From contig JAANXC010000077.1 of NCBI GenBank assembly GCA_018263495.1, positions 1 to 28,710 on the forward strand: a DNA stretch of 28,710 nucleotides, written 5' to 3'. The first letter of the stretch is position 1; each line of letters begins with the position of its first letter. Positions 16,707 through 23,520 of the stretch are shown one piece after another. A program made the translations under genes and the position numbers. The notes under the pieces are model-generated. The model did not search any database, had not been told where the DNA came from, and saw nothing but the letters and a program-made list of their open reading frames with translations. This DNA is from Nitrososphaerota archaeon (GTDB lineage: Archaea > Thermoproteota > Nitrososphaeria > Nitrososphaerales > Nitrosopumilaceae).

Positions 16707-17357
16707 TTAAGATTGATCAGTAAGACCTTTCGATGTTATAGTATATTGAAATTGTTTATTTGCAAAGGGAGAAATGGCTTGGCATGAATATCCATTGTTA
16801 TTTTTTGAAAGTTTAATTTTAGTATGTATATACATGCTGATTGATTCTTCCAAGTTTTCCTTTTCATGTTTGTTAACAGTTCTAACAATGTTAGTAACAA
16901 TTATAGGAATTTTGCCGTCAATAGCAATGCTTGATAAATTATGCATGTATTTCATAAAGGAAATGTATTTTTCAAGAGATTGTTCTTTTTTTGAATACTC
17001 AAACGAGAAAAGATCCGTTACGCTATCAACTATAATCAAAGAATAGCTCTCGGGCGATGTTTTTGATAAACAATCAATCTGCTGTGCGGTATTGGTAATA
17101 CGATTTACCTTGATTTTATCAAGTAATGATGAGTTAATTTTTTGTAATTGCATCATTTCAACAAGTCTTTCAGGTCTGAACTCACCGATCGTATCTTGGA
17201 AAAGAATCTTTTTTCCATTATGTAAAGCATTAACGCAAATTTGGAATATCAATTGCGTTTTTCCTGTAGCGCTTTGTCCAGAAATACTAGTAATTAATCC
17301 CTCTTTAATACCACCGCCAAGAAATTTATCAAGTTCTTTTAATCCTGTTTCGATCAT
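16707..17357 (-). CDS. RadB/RecA-like ATPase
   Basis: This 216-residue protein is a single RecA-fold ATPase core without the N-terminal helix-hairpin-helix domain of RadA, which is the architecture of RadB-type recombinase paralogs. It begins at the core (MIETGLKELDKFLGGGIKEG), with Walker A GQSATGKT at 27-34 and Walker B LIIVD at 107-111, and has a conserved TNIVR segment near residue 155 matching the RecA/Rad51 sensor region. RadB proteins assist homologous recombination. It is followed on the same strand by the small membrane frame and lhr. It is divergent from the Sm-like gene. Other RecA-superfamily proteins (KaiC-like) are less likely given the Rad51-type order. Confidence 0.8.
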   Translation of the reverse strand: MIETGLKELDKFLGGGIKEGLITSISGQSATGKTQLIFQICVNALHNGKKILFQDTIGEFRPERLVEMMQLQKINSSLLDKIKVNRITNTAQQIDCLSKTSPESYSLIIVDSVTDLFSFEYSKKEQSLEKYISFMKYMHNLSSIAIDGKIPIIVTNIVRTVNKHEKENLEESISMYIHTKIKLSKNNNGYSCQAISPFANKQFQYTITSKGLTDQS

Positions 17358-17390
17358 GTCTTTGTTTACGCTAAAAAACTAAAGAGATTT

Positions 17391-17425
17391 TCCTAAATAA
17401 TCGATAGGCAAGGCTTTAATTATAG
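17391..17425. promoter_or_regulatory. Divergent promoter region, radB-like and Sm-like genes
   Basis: On the plus strand TTTAATTATAG (17415-17425) is a TATA-like box about 39 bases before the GTG of the Sm-like gene. On the minus strand TTATTTAGGA (17391-17400) lies about 39 bases before the RadB-like ATG. Both would give short leaders of about 12 bases. Assigned by composition and distance only. Confidence 0.3.
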
Positions 17426-17458
17426 TAACCAAAGAAAATTGCATTAAGTGGATAACAA

Positions 17459-17701
17459 GTGTCACAAACAACAGCAAAAAGACCATTAACAACCTTACAA
17501 AAAAACACAAAAAAAAGCGTTATTGTTAGATTGAAAAATGATGTTGAGTATAAAGGTAAGATAGATAATGTTGATTCTTATATGAATTTGATAATGACTG
17601 ATGCTGAAGAACTAAAAGATGGAAAGGCCGTTGAGAAGTTTGGAAGAGTAATTTTACGGGGAAATAACGTGTTGTTCATCAAATTAGAAAACGAACTTTA
17701 A
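17459..17701 (+). CDS. Sm-like (LSm) RNA-binding protein
   Basis: This 80-residue protein is an archaeal LSm protein. These form heptameric rings that bind U-rich RNA and act in RNA processing and stability. The Sm1 motif is visible as VIVRLKNDVEYKGKIDNVDS followed by MNLIM, and the Sm2 motif as GRVILRGNNVLFI, where the more common form is RGDN. The start is GTG, the second codon TCA giving MSQTTAKRPL. It lies 13 bases before metK on the same strand, so the two are probably co-transcribed. Length is normal for the family. Confidence 0.92.
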   Translation: MSQTTAKRPLTTLQKNTKKSVIVRLKNDVEYKGKIDNVDSYMNLIMTDAEELKDGKAVEKFGRVILRGNNVLFIKLENEL

Positions 17702-17714
17702 ACTGTAATTACAA

Positions 17715-18875
17715 ATGTCAAAAACCTATATTTTCACATCAGAGTCCGTAACTGAAGGTCATCCAGACAAGGTGTCTGACCACATTTCTGATGCAATATT
17801 GGACGAATTTCTTAGGCTGGATCCAGATTCAAGGGTAGCAGTTGAGACACTCGTAACAACAGACTTTGTTACAGTTGCTGGTGAGGTTACATCAAAAGGT
17901 AAGTTTGACATTGAGAAAGTTGTCAGGGATACTATTGCGGAAATTGGTTATGACGATCCTGCATTGAAGTTTGATGCAAAAACCTGTAAAGTTGTTGTGA
18001 AAATAGATCCACAGAGCCCAAATATTTCTCAAGGAGTAACGGTATCACAAACACAAAAGGAACAAGGTGCAGGAGACCAAGGATTGATGTTTGGATATGC
18101 AACAAACGAAACTGACGAGTTTATGCCTTTACCAATATCGCTGGCTCATAAGCTTACAAAAAAACTTGCTGATGTTAGAAAATCAAAAGAATTAGCATGG
18201 GTTAGACCTGATGGCAAGTCTCAAGTTTCTATCGCATATGTAGATGACAAACCAGAAAGGGTTGAAACCATTGTCATTTCAACGCAGCATGATCCTGAAA
18301 TATCAAATGAAGAGATTAGAAAACAGATTATTGATAAAGTGATTAAGCCTGTTTGTGGAAATTGGTGGCACGAAGATATTACAATTCATGTAAATCCAAC
18401 CGGAAAATTTGAAATTGGGGGACCACATGGTGATGCAGGACTTACTGGTAGAAAAATCATTGTTGATTCCTATGGTGGAATGGGAAGACATGGTGGTGGT
18501 GCATTTTCAGGAAAGGATCCATCAAAGGTGGATAGGTCAGCATGTTACATGTGTAGATATGTTGCAAAAAATTTAGTGGCTGCAGGTCTTGCTGATAGAT
18601 GTGAGATACAAATTGCTTATTCCATTGGAGTTTGCCAGCCGCTGTCATTGATGGTTAACACATTTGAAACAAACAAAATACCTGAAGAGGAAATTGAGAA
18701 AATTCTAAACTCACACTTTGACATGAAGCCAGCCTCAATAGTTTCTCATCTAGACCTAAAGAGACCAATTTACAAAAAAACTGCAGGTTATGGTCATTTT
18801 GGTAGAAATGAATCAGAATTTACCTGGGAAAAGACGGACAAAGCTGAAGAGCTAAGAAAGGCGGCTGGACTGTAA
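17715..18875 (+). CDS. metK: S-adenosylmethionine synthetase, bacterial type
   Basis: MetK makes S-adenosylmethionine from methionine and ATP. The 386-residue protein matches the bacterial/eukaryotic MetK family rather than the divergent archaeal MAT found in most archaea. It has GHPDK at 15-19 (ATP/metal binding), GAGDQG at 118-123 and the glycine-rich P-loop GGAFSGKDPSKVDRS from residue 261. All three core domains are complete. It follows the Sm-like gene by 13 bases and its 3' end overlaps the convergent epimerase gene by 24 bases. Its product feeds, among many reactions, the corrin methyltransferases encoded by the cobalamin pathway next door. Confidence 0.97.
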   Translation: MSKTYIFTSESVTEGHPDKVSDHISDAILDEFLRLDPDSRVAVETLVTTDFVTVAGEVTSKGKFDIEKVVRDTIAEIGYDDPALKFDAKTCKVVVKIDPQSPNISQGVTVSQTQKEQGAGDQGLMFGYATNETDEFMPLPISLAHKLTKKLADVRKSKELAWVRPDGKSQVSIAYVDDKPERVETIVISTQHDPEISNEEIRKQIIDKVIKPVCGNWWHEDITIHVNPTGKFEIGGPHGDAGLTGRKIIVDSYGGMGRHGGGAFSGKDPSKVDRSACYMCRYVAKNLVAAGLADRCEIQIAYSIGVCQPLSLMVNTFETNKIPEEEIEKILNSHFDMKPASIVSHLDLKRPIYKKTAGYGHFGRNESEFTWEKTDKAEELRKAAGL

Positions 18876-19724
18876 AAATTCTGCAACTGTTGTTAATTTA
18901 ACACCAGATAATTTTTTAAGTTGTTTTCCATCACTTGTGTAATCTCCAACTAGGATGTTTAGCGATTCTAAACCGTAAACACTTCTTGTATTACGTTTTG
19001 CTTCATCATACGCACTCTCTAGATTGATTTTTTGAATTTTTACACTAGTGTTTTTAGTAAAAAGCTTCACAAAATCTTCAAAGCTCATTTTTTGTGGTCC
19101 CACTAGATCTAAAATCTTCTTAGAAAATTTTTTCTCATTAATGGCTTCTAGGATAATTTTTGCTACATCTACCACGGATATTGGCTGTAATCTATATTTG
19201 CCAGAACCTGGAATGATAATAACACCTTTTTTCATCTGCTTGGAAAGAGCTTTGGTTAGGTAGTCTGTTTTTCCTATAATGTAGGAGGCGCGAAATATAG
19301 TATAATCCAATCCAGAGTTAATTATTTCACGTTCAGCCTTGTATTTTGAAACAAAATAATCCGACTTGTTGCTTCTAGAAACACCAAGACCACTGATAAA
19401 AATAATTTTTTTAATGCCTGCATTTTTACACGCTTTAATTACATTTTTTGTCAGATTAAGATTGATTTCTTCAAACGTAGATTTTGATGATTGTCTTCCT
19501 ATACCAATTAGATGTATCAAAGCATCGTAATTTTTTAGTTTAGTTTGAAGTTTTGGTTCTAAGAGATTTGTAGATGTTATCTTTACTTCAGAGACATGTT
19601 TACGAAAATTTTTTCGGGAAATTCCTAAAACATTGATTTTATTTTTGTGAAGAAAATTTCTTAGATTTTTACCTACAAAGCCATTAGCGCCAGTAACTAC
19701 TATACCTCTAGATATGCTTGACAT
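18852..19724 (-). CDS. NAD(P)-dependent epimerase/dehydratase-like protein (atypical SDR)
   Basis: The 290-residue protein is an extended or atypical short-chain dehydrogenase. It has the Rossmann motif TGANGFVG at 11-18 and a tyrosine-lysine pair in DYFVSKYKAERE. The sequence order resembles the NDUFA9-like / NAD(P)H-binding group, which includes assembly factors and carotenoid or sugar-modifying enzymes; the substrate cannot be read from the sequence. I chose ATG 19724 over an in-frame GTG at 19736 because a TATA-like box is centred 27 bases upstream, consistent with a leaderless message. Its 3' end overlaps metK on the other strand, and its promoter is shared with cbiD. Confidence 0.85.
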   Translation of the reverse strand: MSSISRGIVVTGANGFVGKNLRNFLHKNKINVLGISRKNFRKHVSEVKITSTNLLEPKLQTKLKNYDALIHLIGIGRQSSKSTFEEINLNLTKNVIKACKNAGIKKIIFISGLGVSRSNKSDYFVSKYKAEREIINSGLDYTIFRASYIIGKTDYLTKALSKQMKKGVIIIPGSGKYRLQPISVVDVAKIILEAINEKKFSKKILDLVGPQKMSFEDFVKLFTKNTSVKIQKINLESAYDEAKRNTRSVYGLESLNILVGDYTSDGKQLKKLSGVKLTTVAEFLQSSRLS

Positions 19725-19747
19725 GAAAAAAATCACACAACAATTGA

Positions 19748-19755
19748 TTTTAAGG
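19748..19755. promoter_or_regulatory. Shared bidirectional TATA-like box (epimerase and cbiD)
   Basis: TTTTAAGG on the plus strand reads CCTTAAAA on the minus strand. Its centre lies 27 bases before the epimerase ATG (19724) and about 24 bases before the cbiD GTG (19775). No other good A/T box is visible in the 50-base spacer, so a single symmetric TATA element may serve both genes. Confidence 0.42.
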
Positions 19756-19774
19756 ATATCATTAGTTATTCATC

Positions 19775-20872
19775 GTGGATATTCCAGAAAAACCTGTAGG
19801 TAATTTACGTACTGGATTCACTACTGGTACAAGTGCTGCAGCTGCCTCAGTTGCGGCTGTTTTATCAATTATTAATCAGAAAAAAACTGAATCGGTTGAT
19901 GTTTTACTTCCAAAAAAATCTAGAATCACAATTAATATCAATAGTTGTGAATTTGAAAAAAACAAGGCGCATTGCTCGGTAATTAAAGACGCTGGTGATG
20001 ATCCAGATGTAACGCATGGTGCAGAAATTGTCGTTGACTTGGAACTAACACCAAACCCAAATTCCATTGAAATAGATGGTGGTGAAGGTGTGGGTAGAGT
20101 AACAAAACCTGGAATAGGATTAGATATTGGCCAAGCTGCAATTAATCCAACTCCACGAAAAATGATCATTGAAAATTTAACTGAAGTTGGTAAAGAAATT
20201 TTAGAAAAAAATGGAATCAAGGTAATAATATCAGTTCCAAAGGGTAAGGAGCTTGGACCAAAGACTGACAACCCTCGAATTGGAATCGTTGACGGAATAT
20301 CAATTCTAGGAACAAGTGGAATTGTAATGCCATACTCAACTGCATCATTTGCAGCTGCTATTAGACAGCAGCTTGATGTTGTACTTTCGATGGGAGATGA
20401 CACAGTTGTCCTAACAACCGGTGGAAGAAGCGAGGATTTTGCAAGGAATATTTTTGATCTTCCTGATCATTCATTCGTACAGTTTGGAGATTTTTCTGGA
20501 TATACAATTTCACAATGCGCAAAAAAAGGAATGAGTAAAGCGCATGTTGGTGGATTTATCGGAAAGTTTGCCAAGATGGCAACTGGTGTCAAACAGACGC
20601 ATGTAAAGGGCTCAAAAGTTAACATGGATTTTCTCTCAGAATTGGCAAAAAAATGCAAGGCTGATGAGGATGTTGTTCAGAAAATAAAAAATGCAAATAC
20701 TGCTAGAAATGTTCAAGAGATTATTCTTGAAAATAATATTGATGGATTCTTTGATTTGATTTGTTCAGAAGTTTACAAACAAATGAGAGGTCATTCAGAA
20801 AATAAGATCCCTATTGAAATTATACTGTTTAATTTCGATGGAAATGTTTTGGCTCGCTATCCCAAACAGTAA
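19775..20872 (+). CDS. cbiD: Cobalt-precorrin-5B C1-methyltransferase
   Basis: CbiD methylates C-1 of the corrin ring in the oxygen-independent (cobalt-early) cobalamin pathway. The 365-residue protein opens with the family signature LRTGFTTGTSAAAASVAA, and has the long Gly-rich segments DAGDDPDVTHGAE and GGEGVGRVTKPG and the FGDFSGYT and HVGGFIGKFAKMATG motifs typical of CbiD. The start is GTG. It is the first of at least four plus-strand cobalamin genes (cbiD, cbiG, cbiX, cbiC). The 32-base gap before cbiG contains a second promoter-like box. Confidence 0.95.
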   Translation: MDIPEKPVGNLRTGFTTGTSAAAASVAAVLSIINQKKTESVDVLLPKKSRITININSCEFEKNKAHCSVIKDAGDDPDVTHGAEIVVDLELTPNPNSIEIDGGEGVGRVTKPGIGLDIGQAAINPTPRKMIIENLTEVGKEILEKNGIKVIISVPKGKELGPKTDNPRIGIVDGISILGTSGIVMPYSTASFAAAIRQQLDVVLSMGDDTVVLTTGGRSEDFARNIFDLPDHSFVQFGDFSGYTISQCAKKGMSKAHVGGFIGKFAKMATGVKQTHVKGSKVNMDFLSELAKKCKADEDVVQKIKNANTARNVQEIILENNIDGFFDLICSEVYKQMRGHSENKIPIEIILFNFDGNVLARYPKQ

Positions 20873-20876
20873 GGAA

Positions 20877-20887
20877 TTTTATTAAAC
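20877..20887 (+). promoter_or_regulatory. Probable TATA box for cbiG
   Basis: TTTTATTAAAC lies a few bases after the cbiD stop, with its centre about 23 bases before the cbiG ATG. It suggests that cbiG-cbiX-cbiC can be transcribed separately from cbiD. Inference from spacing. Confidence 0.35.
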
Positions 20888-20904
20888 TAGCATACAATCA
20901 ACGC

Positions 20905-21963
20905 ATGGAAAGAGTAGCAATTTTAGCCATTACTAAAAATGGCATTAAGATCGCAAAAGAACTGAAGGAAAAATTCTCTTCCTGGGAAGTATTTGCGCCC
21001 AATAAATTCTCTGATGGTAACACGAGCATTAACTGGTATGGCGATAACACATCGACAAAAATTGTAGAATTATTCAAATCAAATGATGCGCTAGTTTGTT
21101 TGTTCTCATTAGGTGCAGTTGTAAGATTAATCTCGCCACACTTGAAAGACAAGAAAACTGATCCTGCCGTTATTGTAATTGACGATAAGGCTCAGTTTGT
21201 AATCAGTACACTTTCTGGACATCTAGGTGGAGCAAACAAACTTACAAACGACATTTCAGACAGACTTGGTGCAACACCTGTAATAACAACAGCAGCTGAT
21301 GTAAACAAAACCATTGCGGTAGATCTTGTTGGAAAAGATTTTGGGTGGAAGATTGATGATGACTCCAATGTAACTAAGATTAGCGCGTTTATGGTCAACG
21401 AGGAAAAAATTGCTGTGTATCAAAACTGTGGAAGAAAAGATTGGTGGGGAGATAAGCTACCGGCGAATGTTACTATATATCCTACAATCAATGAACTAAA
21501 AAATTCAGATTCAAAGGGATACCTGATTATAACAGATGAGGTTGTTGATGATAATAGTCTGCTGCAAAATGCTGTAGTGTATAGACCACCGAGTCTAGTA
21601 GTAGGAATTGGGTTACATTGGGATACCACAAAGGATACCATCAAAGATGGCTTAATGAGTTGCATGAATAAATTCAAACTTGGTGAAAAATCTATTGCAA
21701 GGTTTGTCTCAATTAAGAAAGAAAAAGACGTGGTTGGTCTTGTTGAACTTGCAAAAGAGATGTCTATACATATACAATATTTTGAAAAAGAGGAGCTTGC
21801 TTCTATTGCTACACCTAATCCATCGAATACAGTCCAAACATTTGAGGGTACACCAAGTGTGTCGGAAGCTGCAGCAATTAGGAGCTCTGAAGGAAAATTA
21901 GTAGTTGAAAAACAAAAATTCCCTCCAAACTTGACAATAGCAATTGCGAGGATACCAAATTGA
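20905..21963 (+). CDS. cbiG: Cobalt-precorrin-5A hydrolase
   Basis: CbiG opens the delta-lactone ring of cobalt-precorrin-5A, losing acetaldehyde, and gives the substrate of CbiD. The 352-residue protein shows the N-terminal CbiG domain (VAILAITKNGIKIAKEL; ALVCLFSLGAVVRLISPHL; VISTLSGHLGGANKL) and the C-terminal domain with PPSLVVGIGLHWDT and EGTPSVSEAAA. The catalytic step directly precedes that of the neighbour CbiD. The stop codon overlaps the TTG start of cbiX by four bases, indicating coupled translation. Confidence 0.95.
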   Translation: MERVAILAITKNGIKIAKELKEKFSSWEVFAPNKFSDGNTSINWYGDNTSTKIVELFKSNDALVCLFSLGAVVRLISPHLKDKKTDPAVIVIDDKAQFVISTLSGHLGGANKLTNDISDRLGATPVITTAADVNKTIAVDLVGKDFGWKIDDDSNVTKISAFMVNEEKIAVYQNCGRKDWWGDKLPANVTIYPTINELKNSDSKGYLIITDEVVDDNSLLQNAVVYRPPSLVVGIGLHWDTTKDTIKDGLMSCMNKFKLGEKSIARFVSIKKEKDVVGLVELAKEMSIHIQYFEKEELASIATPNPSNTVQTFEGTPSVSEAAAIRSSEGKLVVEKQKFPPNLTIAIARIPN

Positions 21964-22712
21964 AAAGAGGTTTGTTATTAATTGACAGAGGAAGCCGAGA
22001 AAAGGAGGCAAAGCAAGAGTTGGAAGTGATCTGCAAGAAGATAAAGGAAAAGGGAGATTATGAATTTTCTAACTATTGTTTCTTGGAAGTTATACCACCG
22101 TATATTGAAGAGGGAATTAACCAAAGTCTCACTCACAACATTGATGAATTAACGATTGTTCCGTACTTTCTTTATCCTGGAAAAAAGATCAAAGCTGCCG
22201 TAAACGAATCAATTGGATTTCAGGAAAAAACAGACGTAAAACTTCGAATAACCAAGCCAATGAGCATGCACAAAACTATGATTGATCTTGTAGATAACAG
22301 AATTACATCAGCGTTAAGTGAAAACTCTGTTAACCTGCCGAAAAATGCTGTGGATGTGCTTATTATTGGGCATGGGAGTAAGGATCCGAACGCCAAACGT
22401 TCCATGGAATATGTGGTTGATGGGATAAAACCTACATACAGAAATGTAAGTTTCTGCTTTTTGGAAATCGAGGAGCCTAACATTAAACAGGGAATTATCA
22501 AATGCAAAAATGACAGTCCGGAGGTATTGGTGGTTGTCTTTTATTTTTTGCATGAAGGCGCACATGTAAAACGAGACATATATGAAGATCTAAATCCTGC
22601 ATTGGAAGAAGCAAAATTGCAGAAAGTACTAATTACAAAACATATCGGAACTGATGACAAGATGGTTGACCTCATCATTGAAAGGGCCAAGGAGGTAGAA
22701 AATGCAAACTAG
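21960..22712 (+). CDS. cbiX: Sirohydrochlorin cobaltochelatase, two-domain (CbiX long form)
   Basis: CbiX inserts cobalt into sirohydrochlorin, the entry step of the cobalt-early B12 pathway. The 250-residue protein contains two CbiX-type halves. The C-terminal half keeps the metal-site histidines: LIIGHGSKD with His138 and FLHEGAHVKRDI with His198 and His202. The N-terminal half is a recognisable repeat (LLIDRGSRE and FLYPGKKIKAAV), but the aligned histidines are Arg10, Tyr72 and Lys76, so it is probably not catalytic. The start is TTG, overlapping the cbiG stop by four bases, and its end overlaps cbiC by 11 bases. A nickel or iron chelatase role is an alternative; the cobalamin neighbours favour cobalt. 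Confidence 0.88.
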   Translation: MKRGLLLIDRGSREKEAKQELEVICKKIKEKGDYEFSNYCFLEVIPPYIEEGINQSLTHNIDELTIVPYFLYPGKKIKAAVNESIGFQEKTDVKLRITKPMSMHKTMIDLVDNRITSALSENSVNLPKNAVDVLIIGHGSKDPNAKRSMEYVVDGIKPTYRNVSFCFLEIEEPNIKQGIIKCKNDSPEVLVVVFYFLHEGAHVKRDIYEDLNPALEEAKLQKVLITKHIGTDDKMVDLIIERAKEVENAN

Positions 22713-23331
22713 AAAAGGACAATCAATAGAGGATGAAAGCATGGAGATCATTGAGCGTGAGATTGGATCTCATCCATATACCGATATGGAATGGCCGATA
22801 GTCAGAAGAATTATTCATGCCACAGCGGATTTTGATTTTGCTGGAAAAAACAAGATGATTTTTCACGATGATGCAATTGCGAGTGGGATTAATGCGCTGA
22901 AAAATGGCTGTAGTATAATCACAGATGTGAATGGTGTGATTGGTGGACTGAACAAACAAAACCCAAAAGATTTTGGAAATGATATAATATGCAATATTTC
23001 GGATCCAGGTCTGGCTGAAAAGGCAAAGCAAGAGAACAAAACTAGGGCACAAATGTCCATGCGAGTTGCAGCTTCTGATATGAATGGTGGAATTGTGGTA
23101 ATAGGTAATGCTCCAACTGCATTACTGGAAGTAATCAAGATGATTCAAGAGAAAGTTACAAAACCTGCATTAATTATAGGAATTCCCGTAGGATTCGTAT
23201 CTGCAGTGGAATCTAAAGAAGAATTACAAAAGATTGATGCACCGTTTATCACCAATATTGGTAGAAAGGGTGGAAGTTCCTGCGCTGCGTCAATTGTTAA
23301 TGCATTATTCAAATTGTTACGGGAAAATTAG
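22702..23331 (+). CDS. cbiC: Cobalt-precorrin-8 methylmutase
   Basis: CbiC moves a methyl group from C-11 to C-12 of cobalt-precorrin-8, giving cobyrinic acid. The 209-residue protein carries the conserved RRIIHATADFDF segment, whose histidine is the catalytic acid/base in this family, and the later motifs VIGNAPTALLEV and IGIPVGFVSAVESKE, followed by TNIGRKGGSSCAASIVNAL. Length is normal. The start overlaps the end of cbiX by 11 bases, and the small membrane-protein gene follows after three bases. Confidence 0.96.
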   Translation: MQTRKGQSIEDESMEIIEREIGSHPYTDMEWPIVRRIIHATADFDFAGKNKMIFHDDAIASGINALKNGCSIITDVNGVIGGLNKQNPKDFGNDIICNISDPGLAEKAKQENKTRAQMSMRVAASDMNGGIVVIGNAPTALLEVIKMIQEKVTKPALIIGIPVGFVSAVESKEELQKIDAPFITNIGRKGGSSCAASIVNALFKLLREN

Positions 23332-23334
23332 TAG

Positions 23335-23520
23335 ATGCTTGGCAAAAAAGCTGCGTCTATGTGTATTATAATTATTGGAATTATTGTAGCCATACCATTC
23401 AATTACATATATGGAATTGATGGATTTGAAGTTGATGTAGTTTGGACAATTGTTGGAATTGTTATGACTGCTTCAGGTTTTTATTTATTAAAAAATTCAG
23501 CTAAACTGAAACCAATCTAA
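23335..23520 (+). CDS. Small membrane protein, two predicted helices (61 aa)
   Basis: The protein has two hydrophobic segments, about residues 8-26 (beginning SMCIIIIGIIVAIPF) and 37-53 (VVWTIVGIVMTASGFYLL), joined by a short acidic loop, and a basic C-terminus. The ATG is three bases after the cbiC stop, and the stop overlaps the cbiA stop by four bases. It is therefore the last gene of the cbiG-cbiX-cbiC run. I do not recognise a family. A role in cobalt or corrinoid handling would rest on position only. Confidence 0.65.
   Translation: MLGKKAASMCIIIIGIIVAIPFNYIYGIDGFEVDVVWTIVGIVMTASGFYLLKNSAKLKPI

Noticed and set aside
19876..20403. Antisense 175-codon open frame inside cbiD
   Set aside because: It mirrors a well-conserved cbiD region, has a low-information Ser/Pro/Ile-rich sequence and no promoter or ribosome-binding site; it is a codon-bias shadow.
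20873..20904. Cobalamin riboswitch before cbiD or cbiG
   Set aside because: The spacers are only 30-50 bases and contain TATA-like boxes; a B12 riboswitch needs roughly 200 bases of leader.
22723..23052. Antisense 109-codon open frame inside cbiC
   Set aside because: It is entirely opposite a recognised catalytic gene and its translation resembles no protein pattern I know.
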